A stretch of DNA of 28,412 bases from Bacteroides sp. CAG:770 (GTDB lineage: Bacteria; Bacteroidota; Bacteroidia; Bacteroidales; UBA932): the NCBI GenBank assembly GCA_000435075.1, contig FR890664.1, forward strand, positions 1-28,412, in the 5' to 3' direction. Of this stretch, positions 7,069 to 15,311 are shown piece after piece. The notes below the pieces were generated by a model, which saw only the letters and a program-made list of their open reading frames with translations, did not search any database and had not been told where the DNA came from. Within the stretch, counting starts at the first letter, position 1; each line of letters starts with the position of its first letter. Position numbers and translations under genes: made by a program.

Positions 7069-8745
7069 CTACTCCATCAGCTTCTTGTATTTGAATCTCT
7101 TAGGCTCCTCATCTCCGAGACGCTTCTTCTTGTTCTCCTCGTACTCGGAATAAGTACCCTCGAAGAAATACACCTGGGAATCACCCTCGAAAGCGAGGAT
7201 ATGGGTGGCGATACGGTCGAGGAACCAACGGTCGTGGGAAATTACTACAGCACAGCCGGCGAAATTCTCAAGGCCCTCCTCCAGAGCACGTATAGTATTG
7301 ACATCCACGTCATTGGTAGGCTCGTCGAGGAGAAGGACGTTACCCTCATCCTTCAATGTCAGAGCAAGATGGAGCCTGTTTCTTTCACCACCGGAAAGGA
7401 TTCCGCAACGCTTCTCCTGATCAGAACCGGTAAAGTTGAAACGGGAAACATATGCACGGGCATTGACATCACGCTTGCCGAGCCTGATCCAGTCTGAACC
7501 GTCGGCGATAGTCTGGAAGACAGTTTTGTCAGGGTCAATGCTCTTGTGCTGCTGGTCGACGTATGCCAGTTTAACGTTCTCGCCGATGGTAATATCACCA
7601 TTGTCAGGCTGTTCCAGCCCCATGATAAGACGGAAAAGCGTAGTCTTGCCGGCACCGTTAGGACCGATTACACCGACAATACCTGCAGGCGGAAGAACGA
7701 ACGAAAGATGCTCGAACAGAAGCTTGTCGCCATAAGCCTTCGAAACATCATTGAACTGGATGACCTTGTTTCCGAGCTTCGGTCCGTCAGGAATATAGAT
7801 TTCGAGATTAGCCTCTTTCTCCTTACCATCCTGGCTGGCGAGCTTTTCATAAGCACCGAGTCTGGCCTTGGACTTGGCGTGACGCGCCTTAGGAGCCATC
7901 CTGACCCACTCAAGCTCGCGCTCCAATGTCTTCCTGCGCTTGCTCTCCTGCTTTTCCTCCATTTCCAGACGCTTGGTCTTCTGCTCAAGCCATGAAGAGT
8001 AGTTGCCTTTCCAAGGAATACCCTCTCCCCTGTCAAGTTCCAGAATCCAGCCCGCAACATCATCGAGGAAATAACGGTCATGGGTAACGGCAATCACAGT
8101 ACCCTTATACTGCTGGAGATGAGCTTCGAGCCACTGGATACTCTCGGTATCGAGATGGTTGGTCGGCTCGTCGAGAAGAAGCACATCCGGCTGCTGGAGA
8201 AGAAGGCGGCACAATGCCACACGACGTCTCTCACCGCCACTGAGATTCGCAATCTTCGCATCAGAAGGAGGACACTGGAGCGCATCCATAGCGCGCTCAA
8301 GTTTGGAATCAATCTCCCAACCTCCGCAATGCTCGATTTTCTCGGTGAGTTCGCCCTGTCTTTCGATAAGCTTGTTCATCTCATCATCACTCATCGGCTC
8401 GCAGAACTTGAGGTTGACCTCCTCATATTCCTTCAGGACATCCATAATTTCCTGGACACCCTCCTGAACTACTTCCAATACAGTCTTCTCCGGATCCATC
8501 TGAGGCTCCTGCTCCAGATATCCCACACTGTATCCCGGAGCCCAGACAACCTCACCCTGATAGCTCTGCTCGACGCCGGCGATGATTTTCATCAATGTCG
8601 ATTTACCTGAGCCATTGAGACCGATGATACCGATCTTCGCCCCGTAAAAGAATGATAGACAAATGTCTTTAAGTATAATTCTGTTGCTTGATGGGAGGAC
8701 CTTTCCTACCCTGTTCATGGAAAAAATGATCTTCTCGTCTGCCAT
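7069..8745 (-). CDS. ettA: EttA-type ABC-F ATPase (energy-dependent translational throttle)
   Basis: A 558-residue cytosolic ABC-F protein with two ATPase cassettes and no membrane segment. Cassette 1: Walker A GLNGSGKST (42-50), signature LSGGERRRV (168-176), Walker B LLLDEPTNHLD (189-199). Between the cassettes is the basic, charged linker (about 250-310, KARHAKSKARLGAYEKL) that inserts near the ribosomal P-site tRNA in EttA. Cassette 2: GPNGAGKTT (361-369), LSGGERNRL (450-458), LLLDEPTNDVD (471-481). Length and motifs fit EttA, which gates entry into elongation according to ATP/ADP ratio. It is the first core gene right of the island, transcribed toward it, with its own promoter at 8802-8832. 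Confidence 0.95.
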   Translation of the reverse strand: MADEKIIFSMNRVGKVLPSSNRIILKDICLSFFYGAKIGIIGLNGSGKSTLMKIIAGVEQSYQGEVVWAPGYSVGYLEQEPQMDPEKTVLEVVQEGVQEIMDVLKEYEEVNLKFCEPMSDDEMNKLIERQGELTEKIEHCGGWEIDSKLERAMDALQCPPSDAKIANLSGGERRRVALCRLLLQQPDVLLLDEPTNHLDTESIQWLEAHLQQYKGTVIAVTHDRYFLDDVAGWILELDRGEGIPWKGNYSSWLEQKTKRLEMEEKQESKRRKTLERELEWVRMAPKARHAKSKARLGAYEKLASQDGKEKEANLEIYIPDGPKLGNKVIQFNDVSKAYGDKLLFEHLSFVLPPAGIVGVIGPNGAGKTTLFRLIMGLEQPDNGDITIGENVKLAYVDQQHKSIDPDKTVFQTIADGSDWIRLGKRDVNARAYVSRFNFTGSDQEKRCGILSGGERNRLHLALTLKDEGNVLLLDEPTNDVDVNTIRALEEGLENFAGCAVVISHDRWFLDRIATHILAFEGDSQVYFFEGTYSEYEENKKKRLGDEEPKRFKYKKLME

Positions 8746-8801
8746 GTCGTATTCTTTGTTGGTTTAAGTCCGCTGACGCGGAACAGGAATTCATATTTCG
8801 A

Positions 8802-8832
8802 CAAAGATACGAATACGGCACCGATTCCACAA
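8802..8832 (-). promoter_or_regulatory. Promoter of ettA
   Basis: On the minus strand TTG (8830-8832), a 20-base spacer and TATCTTTG (8802-8809) match the Bacteroidota consensus. The expected leader is about 50 bases. The -33 element lies within a small perfect hairpin (AAGTGA-TTGC-TCACTT, 8831-8846) that also spans the stop codon of the upstream lipoprotein gene. Confidence 0.7.
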
Positions 8833-8840
8833 GTGAGCAA

Positions 8841-9260
8841 TCACTTCCTGAGAATACGTACAGAGACTCCTGTGTTCTTTTTTTTGCACCACAGCCAGAC
8901 AGTTCCGGCCTCATCCATTTTTTCCACCTCGAAAGACATCCCGGACTTGTAGGACATCTTCCCGTTGATTCCGTACTTCAGTGAACAGCGGATCTGCTGT
9001 CCTACATGGTCAGGCAGTTCAGAGCAAGTCAGGATATAGAACCTGGTCATATTGTCATCGTGAACGCGGAACTGTTTCCTCTCCGGACTGAATCCAAGCT
9101 GAAAAGTTTCCGGCACGTACTTGACTTTCACGGTCCCGTCTATCTTCAGGACTATTTCACCTCCAGTAACGAACTCAGGATCAGGCTCATGCTTGCGGCA
9201 GCACCCTGAAAGGATGAAACACACCAGCATTGACAAACATATATACTTCGTTCCTTTCAT
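8841..9260 (-). CDS. Small hypothetical lipoprotein coupled to the M6 protease
   Basis: A 139-residue protein with a signal peptide and clear lipobox LSGC (Cys20), followed by a second Cys. The mature part is mostly beta-rich with no recognised domain; it contains alternating hydrophobic strands (GEIVLKIDGTVKVKYV, TRFYILTCSEL) and a basic C-terminus. Its ATG overlaps the stop codon of the protease gene by four bases (9257-9260), so the two are translationally coupled. A partner, chaperone or inhibitor of the protease is possible but is inference from position only. Confidence 0.75.
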   Translation of the reverse strand: MKGTKYICLSMLVCFILSGCCRKHEPDPEFVTGGEIVLKIDGTVKVKYVPETFQLGFSPERKQFRVHDDNMTRFYILTCSELPDHVGQQIRCSLKYGINGKMSYKSGMSFEVEKMDEAGTVWLWCKKKNTGVSVRILRK

Positions 9261-11383
9261 CTTATCGTGACATTTTTCTCGATTACATCAGTCGCACCGT
9301 CCACATAGGTGACAACGGCAGTTATCACGCAGGACCTGGACAGTTCATAATATCCGTTCTTGCCGGCAGCGATCCGTCTTCCGTCCATGAACCACTGGAT
9401 ATCCTGGACATTATTCACATTGCAGACACCCAGTGGAATAAGGGCATTTTTCTTGAAAGTCCCGTCATCATTCCGCTGGTCAGCATTGAACCAGATGAAA
9501 GGTGCCCCATCATTATACACACTGCGTGTAGTAAAATTGACAGTGGTCTCCTTTCCCCTTATCTCATTCTCAGCATAATGAATCTTCACGGTATATGCGG
9601 TCGCGGGCTTCAGACCCTCCAGACGAAGCGCAAAACAGCACGGCTCATACTCGAAAACTTCCTCTTCCTTAAGAGTCTTCCCACTCTGCCCCCACGATAC
9701 CACAGCAGGAGACCTATTGTCCGAATGATCTGTCTTCCACTGGATTATGGCCATGTTCTGATACACATCCTTGGACGATGACACAACTATGGAAGGGCGG
9801 GCATCCTGACTCCGGACCACGTTGAAGGCGACCTCATCACCCATCTGCAGAATATCCGTTATCGCCAGATGCGAGAAAGACCCGTCACGGAACTTGAAGG
9901 CCGGGACAGAATGAGGAGTAAACGAATTGTTCCTGGCATAAGGGAAGAAAACCTGACTGGCATCGACAGCCTTGTCATAAGCCTCCATCATATCAGCGCA
10001 CTGCATCGTCGGGCGGCAGTTCACCTCATTGCTGGACCACCTTTCCGCAGCCGTAGCAACACGCTCATAGACAGGAGAATAACCTGTCGCATTGGAGGAT
10101 TTGTCAATGTGATAGATCGCAAGTCCTTTTCCGCCGCAATACACATCCCATCCGTTGTTCGCGCGACATTCTATAAGATAATACTCATCAGGATTGTGGC
10201 CGGCAAATTTCAGAAAACGCCCATTGACATTAACAGGTTCCAATTTATACTTGCCTTCTTTCAGTTCCTCCGGCTTTCCGATTCCGAGCATGTCTCGGTC
10301 AATGGCATTGTAATACGGAGGTGTGCGGCCATCGTTGTTGTAATTGCCGCCGTCCATCAGCGCCGTCGTCTTCCAGAGCGCCTCCGACTTTCCCCCGCTG
10401 CCCTCCAAATCAGTGTCATACATATCGTCAAGTCCCAGAATATGACTGTATTCGTGGCAGAAAGTACCGATCGTGCGGAACTGGAATTTACCCGAAGTGC
10501 GGCGCGAAAGTTCCGAAGAAACCGCATAATGGTCAATGCGTTTCCCGTCCAGGACAAGGTCAATGCCGGCAGATTTCAGATGCCACGCGTGCGACCAGAT
10601 GCAGTCATCCCCGCCGCCGTCCGCCTCATCCTTCCCCGCAACGAAGACAAATACGTTATCCACAAGCCCGTCGCCGTCGTCGTCATATGCAGAAAAGTCA
10701 ATGCCTTTTTCGTGGGCCAGACGACAAGCCTCAGCCACAGCCTCATGAGGCTTTTCATCACTTCCGTTCTTGTTTTTCCCGTAATATTTAAGAGGATTGG
10801 GAAGCGTGACAATCGGCGCGATGTCGAATGCAAACTCACACTCCCCCAGAAACTGGTCCTCGAAATAACGTTTGGCGCAGTTTTCACCTTTGTTAATCAA
10901 AGCCTCGAAGTGCTCCACCGGATGTGTCATCTTGACATCCGAAAATTCAGCCAGAAGTATGAGGCAATGTCTGTGAGGAACCGCACCATCTTCAGACGCA
11001 AGCGCCCGTTTATTGCTTAATGTCAATGAATTACGCCGTGCCGCGACACGTCTTGCCGTGGCTATTCTTCCTAGCATTTCATAAGGAATCCGGCTTGAAG
11101 GGGCCACAGATGCCTTTCCGGCAATTATACCGCTGCTGTAAATCTGTCCGTCCCCGCTGAATCCGGCATAACACCAGAAGCCGTCGCTATTCTGAACCAG
11201 CGCATTTCCCTGCAGATCCGTCATCACGTGCATAAATTCGTCGCCCCACAGCCTTCCTTCAATGACCGTACCGTCGGGTTGTGTCAATGTTACCACGCCC
11301 TTCCATGCAGGAGAGCCCAATGACATGGACGCCCCAGTAAAAAAAATCAATATCGCGGCAATGACTCTTTGCAATCTGTTCAT
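9257..11383 (-). CDS. Secreted M6-family zinc metalloprotease (immune inhibitor A type)
   Basis: A 708-residue protein beginning MNRLQRVIAAILIFFTGAS, a typical signal peptide; an upstream in-frame ATG at 11446 would add 21 residues before the signal and is less likely. After a propeptide-like segment (about 25-135), the catalytic region starts at CLILLAEFSDV and contains the acidic loop DDDGDGLVDN, SHAW, and the zinc motif HEYSHILGLDD (His310, Glu311, His314 in this numbering) with MDGGNYNNDG downstream, all typical of M6 peptidases. The C-terminal third looks like a fibronectin-type module (about 540-640) and a beta domain, with a final segment like the Por/type IX or Ig-type tails but no clear CTD signature. 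It probably degrades extracellular protein. The 214 bases upstream (11384-11597) show no further gene and no good promoter match. Confidence 0.88.
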   Translation of the reverse strand: MNRLQRVIAAILIFFTGASMSLGSPAWKGVVTLTQPDGTVIEGRLWGDEFMHVMTDLQGNALVQNSDGFWCYAGFSGDGQIYSSGIIAGKASVAPSSRIPYEMLGRIATARRVAARRNSLTLSNKRALASEDGAVPHRHCLILLAEFSDVKMTHPVEHFEALINKGENCAKRYFEDQFLGECEFAFDIAPIVTLPNPLKYYGKNKNGSDEKPHEAVAEACRLAHEKGIDFSAYDDDGDGLVDNVFVFVAGKDEADGGGDDCIWSHAWHLKSAGIDLVLDGKRIDHYAVSSELSRRTSGKFQFRTIGTFCHEYSHILGLDDMYDTDLEGSGGKSEALWKTTALMDGGNYNNDGRTPPYYNAIDRDMLGIGKPEELKEGKYKLEPVNVNGRFLKFAGHNPDEYYLIECRANNGWDVYCGGKGLAIYHIDKSSNATGYSPVYERVATAAERWSSNEVNCRPTMQCADMMEAYDKAVDASQVFFPYARNNSFTPHSVPAFKFRDGSFSHLAITDILQMGDEVAFNVVRSQDARPSIVVSSSKDVYQNMAIIQWKTDHSDNRSPAVVSWGQSGKTLKEEEVFEYEPCCFALRLEGLKPATAYTVKIHYAENEIRGKETTVNFTTRSVYNDGAPFIWFNADQRNDDGTFKKNALIPLGVCNVNNVQDIQWFMDGRRIAAGKNGYYELSRSCVITAVVTYVDGATDVIEKNVTIR

Positions 11384-11597
11384 CTGGCAAATTTGTATAT
11401 CAAAGTCGAATAATAGTGATAATTCGCCAATAAACCAAATCCGCACCCCACAAAACAGCTGCAGTATAGAAACAATAAAGGCCGGAAACCTCGCGGCTTG
11501 CCGACCTCTAGACGTGTACTAAAACCTAAACCTGACTGATAGATGCAGGTCCGGTCTCAAATGTTGCATCATTCTGAAAAAATTTTTTGAAGGTTAC

Positions 11598-13202
11598 TTA
11601 CCAAACGAACTCAAAACGGATATCGACAGGAACTCCACCTCTGTTGACATTGGCAATATCAGCAGAAAGAGCCTCAGGAACTACAGCATGATTTGTCTCA
11701 TACTCCTTCGCGAACATGTAGTTTCCTGTAGCCTGGGTCGTGAGGATAAGGTTAGACCAGTCAGCTACAATCTGAGGGACCTTGTCGAAATTCACATGAT
11801 ACAGGCCGTCCTTGTTTCTTTCGAACGCGCCGTTGTCCTTAAGGTAATTATAGCACATCATATTTGCACGGCCGTGAGCGTCGGCAGCACCGAAACGTAC
11901 TGAACGGACAAGGCTGGCAATATATGTCGTGATGGCAGCTTCCTTGGAAATGAGAGGAATTTCGCCTCTGTCGATAAGGTTGCATACCATGTAAAGTCCG
12001 AGGATGTCAGCTTTTGCCTCTTCCCATGTGGAAGCCTCATTTCCGAGAGCCTCCTTCACACCGCCGAGGCCATTGACAGTTTCCTTGACTCCGAGACCGT
12101 GTGCAACCTCATGGAAGGTAACATTCCAGAAGAATGCATCCGCGCTGAGATATCTCTGCTGCTCAGGCTCGAAAAGAATCTGGCCGATCGGATAGACGAT
12201 CTTGTCGAATTTGGCCTTAATGACATTGCGGAGCTGAAGACGGCGGGTTCCCTTTTCAGCCTGGACCTCATGGTCATTAGGAAGATTGATCGCAATGGTC
12301 TTTCCGCCGGCATTGGCATCACCGGCATAGTAGATCGCATCATAAACGAACATGTCAGACTCTGTTCCCGGAACGAAGGTCTTGTACTCCTCAGGGCAAG
12401 GAAGGCTCTTCTGGAGTTCAGGAAGCATTGAAATATACTTGGTGAGTTCCTCTGTCTTCTTCAGGTCCTTGAGAAGGATGAAGCACTCGTAAGAAGTCTT
12501 GAGTCCATAGATTCCGTCCTCGTAGTTCTCGATAGGTCCGATTACAAGGTCCATCTTGCTGTCCTTCATATCCATCCAAGCATAGTCGGACTCCTTATAT
12601 GAATCAGTCCTGAGGGCCTCAACTCTCTTGAGAAGGTAGTTTCTCACGCTCTCCTTGATGGTCATGGTAGCTGCGCTCTCCAAGTATCCGCAAATCTTGT
12701 CAATGCTCTCCTTGTAAGCCTCATGGTACCATACCACCTTGAGTTTGCCGTCCTCTCCCCTTCTGATGATGGTGTAAGGGCTGAACTTGGCAGGGTCTTC
12801 CAGAGCATCGAACTCCTCCTTTGTCATGTCTGCAGGATAGAAATTCGCTCCGGCAGGACGCTCGCCGTACCCCTCAATGAAAGGAGCATTGTTATCCATA
12901 CGGTCCCATGGTCCGTAATTGATGAGGGCCAAATCCTTGGCCGCACCGTCAGGAAGCGACATAATCGCATTCTTGTCACCGAAAGTCTGCTGCCAGAAAA
13001 TGTTGTCTGCCTCATCGGCAGCTTTTCTGAAAAGATTGAGAACCTCTTTTCCATTGTCAGAGATACCCTCCATGTAAGGGGAACCAATCTGGAACACCGC
13101 ATAAGCATCCACTTTCTTCTGCAATTCTGATTTCGGTGCCCTGTTTCCGCAAGACGCAAGTGCCGCGAGACACATACAGGTCAATGTTATTTTTCTTATC
13201 AT
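11598..13202 (-). CDS. M49-like (dipeptidyl-peptidase III family) zinc peptidase lipoprotein
   Basis: A 534-residue protein from the ATG at 13202, chosen because it places MIRKITLTCMCLAALASCG as signal and lipobox (Cys18); a start 12 codons upstream is possible. It has the dipeptidyl-peptidase III-like pattern: YAVFQIG, a long helical domain, FFWNVTFHEVAHGLG (zinc motif His364, Glu365, His368) and STWEEAKADILGLY (about 391-404) supplying the third zinc ligand. Classical M49 enzymes have HExxxH; here it is HEVAH, a five-residue form. The family removes dipeptides from peptides; a lipid anchor would put this one in the cell envelope. Database entries for close relatives are sometimes called dihydrofolate reductase, which the sequence does not support. 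It follows tpiA on the same strand with a hairpin between. Confidence 0.85.
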   Translation of the reverse strand: MIRKITLTCMCLAALASCGNRAPKSELQKKVDAYAVFQIGSPYMEGISDNGKEVLNLFRKAADEADNIFWQQTFGDKNAIMSLPDGAAKDLALINYGPWDRMDNNAPFIEGYGERPAGANFYPADMTKEEFDALEDPAKFSPYTIIRRGEDGKLKVVWYHEAYKESIDKICGYLESAATMTIKESVRNYLLKRVEALRTDSYKESDYAWMDMKDSKMDLVIGPIENYEDGIYGLKTSYECFILLKDLKKTEELTKYISMLPELQKSLPCPEEYKTFVPGTESDMFVYDAIYYAGDANAGGKTIAINLPNDHEVQAEKGTRRLQLRNVIKAKFDKIVYPIGQILFEPEQQRYLSADAFFWNVTFHEVAHGLGVKETVNGLGGVKEALGNEASTWEEAKADILGLYMVCNLIDRGEIPLISKEAAITTYIASLVRSVRFGAADAHGRANMMCYNYLKDNGAFERNKDGLYHVNFDKVPQIVADWSNLILTTQATGNYMFAKEYETNHAVVPEALSADIANVNRGGVPVDIRFEFVW

Positions 13203-13220
13203 ATACTTGAATAATGAATA

Positions 13221-13258
13221 AGGCGAGACAACGGACAATAATGTTCGTTTCCTCGCCT
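13221..13258 (-). terminator. Strong hairpin between tpiA and the M49-like gene
   Basis: AGGCGAG (13221-13227) pairs with CTCGCCT (13252-13258), then after a 2x2 mismatch AACGGACA (13230-13237) pairs with TGTTCGTT (13242-13249) with one G-T wobble, leaving loop ATAA. On the minus strand it is followed by the U-rich TATTCATTATTC, so it may be a leaky terminator after tpiA or a leader structure of the peptidase gene. A smaller AGCGGC-TTTA-GCCGCT stem (about 13278-13293) lies just after the tpiA stop. Confidence 0.5.
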
Positions 13259-13298
13259 ATAAGTTAGTTCCTGTTTGAGCGGCTAAAGCCGCTGAAAA

Positions 13299-14054
13299 TT
13301 AGAATGACAATGCGATCTGGATGAAGTCGTCAGCCTTGAGAGCTGCGCCACCGATAAGACCGCCGTCGATATCAGGGCAAGCGAACAGTTCCTTTGCATT
13401 TGAAGGCTTGCAGCTTCCGCCATAAAGGATAGTTGTATCCTCAGCTACCTGGGCGCCGAACTTGCCAGCAAGCACCTTACGAATGCAAGCGTGGATTTCC
13501 TGAGCCTGCTCTGCTGTAGCTGTTTTGCCTGTTCCGATAGCCCATACAGGCTCGTAAGCAACGATAATCTTAGACATTTCCTCAGCTGAAAGACCGAAGA
13601 GGACGTTCTCGATCTGAGCTGTCACAACCTCGAAGTGCTTGCCTGCCTCTCTCTGATCAAGGTTCTCACCTACGCAGAAGATGACACCGAGACCATTTGC
13701 AAGAGCGAGCTTCACTTTCTCTACGAGAGTAGCATCTGTCTCACCATAATACTGTCTTCTCTCAGAGTGTCCGAGGATTGTATATTCGCAGCCGGCTGAA
13801 GCAAGCATAGCAGCTGAAACCTCTCCTGTATAAGCACCCTTCTCCTTGTCTGCGCAGTTCTCTGCGGAAAGTTCTACTCTGGTACCCTTTACAACTTCTG
13901 AAACAGGTACGAGATGTGTGAACGGAGTAGCGATGATAAGACCTACACCCTCAGGAACCTGAGCTGATTTTTCAACGACAGCTTTAGCAAGCTCTACACC
14001 TTCTGGAACGGTGGTATTCATCTTCCAGTTACCGGCAACAATGTTTTTTCTCAT
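13299..14054 (-). CDS. tpiA: Triosephosphate isomerase
   Basis: A 251-residue cytosolic TIM-barrel enzyme that interconverts dihydroxyacetone phosphate and glyceraldehyde 3-phosphate in glycolysis and gluconeogenesis. Catalytic residues are in place: Asn9 and Lys11 in AGNWKMN, His96 in ILGHSERR, Glu168 in AYEPVWAIGTG with the flexible loop following, and the phosphate-binding YGGS and GLIGGAAL segments near the C-terminus. Length is normal for the family. It lies between an envelope lipoprotein operon (upstream) and the M49-like gene (downstream), and has its own promoter at 14128-14158. Confidence 0.97.
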   Translation of the reverse strand: MRKNIVAGNWKMNTTVPEGVELAKAVVEKSAQVPEGVGLIIATPFTHLVPVSEVVKGTRVELSAENCADKEKGAYTGEVSAAMLASAGCEYTILGHSERRQYYGETDATLVEKVKLALANGLGVIFCVGENLDQREAGKHFEVVTAQIENVLFGLSAEEMSKIIVAYEPVWAIGTGKTATAEQAQEIHACIRKVLAGKFGAQVAEDTTILYGGSCKPSNAKELFACPDIDGGLIGGAALKADDFIQIALSF

Positions 14055-14080
14055 AATATCTGAAACTTTAATTACAATTC

Positions 14081-14128
14081 AATAAAAAGCAGAGTTTGAC
14101 CGGATTCCATTTCCCGGTCAAACTCTGC
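14081..14128 (-). terminator. Intrinsic terminator of the four-lipoprotein operon
   Basis: A perfect 15-bp stem, 14089-14103 with 14114-14128 (GCAGAGTTTGACCGG and its complement), encloses a 10-base loop and is followed on the minus strand by TTTTTATT. It lies 60 bases after the stop of the last lipoprotein gene (14189) and 34 bases before tpiA. Its first base coincides with the last base of the tpiA -7 element. Confidence 0.85.
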
Positions 14129-14158
14129 AAATTTAGTGGTTTTGCACGAAAATTACAA
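14128..14158 (-). promoter_or_regulatory. Promoter of tpiA, overlapping the upstream terminator
   Basis: On the minus strand TTG (14156-14158), 20 bases, TAAATTTG (14128-14135). The start point would fall about 4-8 bases into the terminator's 5' arm, so transcripts made here lack much of the stem and should not be terminated, while read-through from the lipoprotein operon would be. Confidence 0.65.
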
Positions 14159-14188
14159 TTCTAATTGCAGTTCCTCGGTCTCAGGCAC

Positions 14189-15283
14189 CTATTTGGCATA
14201 AGTGAACGTTTTAAATGTCACGTCGGTAGTAAGACCTCCGTCCGTTGCCGATTTGCGGTAGCCGACGACATAGACGACATACTCTCCCGGGTTTTCTACC
14301 ATATCTGAGAGATCCAGATTCTGTCTGCCGGAAAGCAGTATCTTGTCGATCATATCGTAACGCTTCGCGATGGAGAGGTACTCCCTGGCGACCTCGGCAG
14401 GATCATCATATTCATCCCAGGCCGCCTTGGAAGCCACTCCGCAGACATAAGTAAAGTCCGCAGACGGGATGACTTCCACTTTCCTGCCAGTTACAGTAAG
14501 AGTGAATGTCATGTCCACCGGTGTAGCAGGCGCCGTCCTGAACTTGCAGAATTCCGCCTTGCCGCTTGTTATGACATTTCCGGACTCATCGAAATCCATA
14601 TCAAAGGCAACGACATAATACTCGGAGTTGTCATCCAGGTCCATAGAAGCATCTTCATCAGACGCAGAGTTGTAATAACCCTGAGTGAGAAGAACCCTAG
14701 GATCGAATCCCGAGCCGGCCATCGACACAATCTGCTCGACATACTGGATAAGCGCTTCCACAATACCGGCTTTTCCACGAGCATCATACTCCTTCTTGGA
14801 AACGATAGTCGTATAGTAATATGCGGCAGGATCCACTGGTGTGATCTCCACGTCCACAGCCGATGTCGTGACATTGCTTATGTCAAAAGCGAACTTGCTG
14901 TAGAAAGGTTCAGAATCAGACAGCTTGCTCTGAAGCACATGTACCGTCTTGTCCTTGATGCCTTTACCCCTGAGTTCGATTTTTCCCGTCCTGTCCACGC
15001 CGTCAGCATTGGCCAGAACCGAAACTTCAATTCCGGATGACGACACTGCACCTATCTTGAGCCATGACGTCTCCGTCACCACATCCGCTACCGCACCGGC
15101 TTGGGGACCGTCAATGCTATATTCCAAATTAAATGAACCGCCGGACACACCGACATTTACGATCGGGCTTTCCACATTGAAAGAGGATTTAACAGGGGCT
15201 TCATCCCCTTTCTCACTGCATGAGAGAATGAGAAAGGGAACAACAACCGCTGCTATTATCCTGATAAACGGATATGATTTCAT
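14189..15283 (-). CDS. BACON-domain lipoprotein
   Basis: A 364-residue predicted lipoprotein; signal peptide with lipobox LILSC (Cys22). Residues about 38-118 fit a BACON domain (SPIVNVGVSGGSFNLEYSI, ETSWLKIG, RTGKIELRGKGIKDKTVHVLQS), a beta-sandwich thought to bind carbohydrate or mucin. The remaining part has two similar halves (about 125-255 and 258-362), each beginning with an FDISNVTTSAVDVEITP- or FTLTVTGRKVEVIPS-type strand followed by YYYTTIV / YVCGVAS and a helical segment, ending in a strand with YYVVAFD / YVVYVVGY; this suggests a duplicated module. It is the last gene of a four-gene minus-strand operon, 28 bases after the preceding one, followed by a strong terminator. No catalytic motif is visible. 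Confidence 0.8.
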   Translation of the reverse strand: MKSYPFIRIIAAVVVPFLILSCSEKGDEAPVKSSFNVESPIVNVGVSGGSFNLEYSIDGPQAGAVADVVTETSWLKIGAVSSSGIEVSVLANADGVDRTGKIELRGKGIKDKTVHVLQSKLSDSEPFYSKFAFDISNVTTSAVDVEITPVDPAAYYYTTIVSKKEYDARGKAGIVEALIQYVEQIVSMAGSGFDPRVLLTQGYYNSASDEDASMDLDDNSEYYVVAFDMDFDESGNVITSGKAEFCKFRTAPATPVDMTFTLTVTGRKVEVIPSADFTYVCGVASKAAWDEYDDPAEVAREYLSIAKRYDMIDKILLSGRQNLDLSDMVENPGEYVVYVVGYRKSATDGGLTTDVTFKTFTYAK

Positions 15284-15311
15284 TTTGTCAAAATTTAACG
15301 TGCGTTACAAA

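Noticed and set aside
9869..11020. 383-codon plus-strand open frame opposite the M6 protease gene
   Set aside because: It is antisense to a clear protease gene with a zinc motif and signal peptide; the translation is Arg/Ile/Val-rich with no domain, as expected for a shadow of GC-biased codons.
11384..11450. Promoter for the M6 protease
   Set aside because: The best candidate has CGACTTTG in place of TAnnTTTG, missing the conserved TA, so I do not call it.
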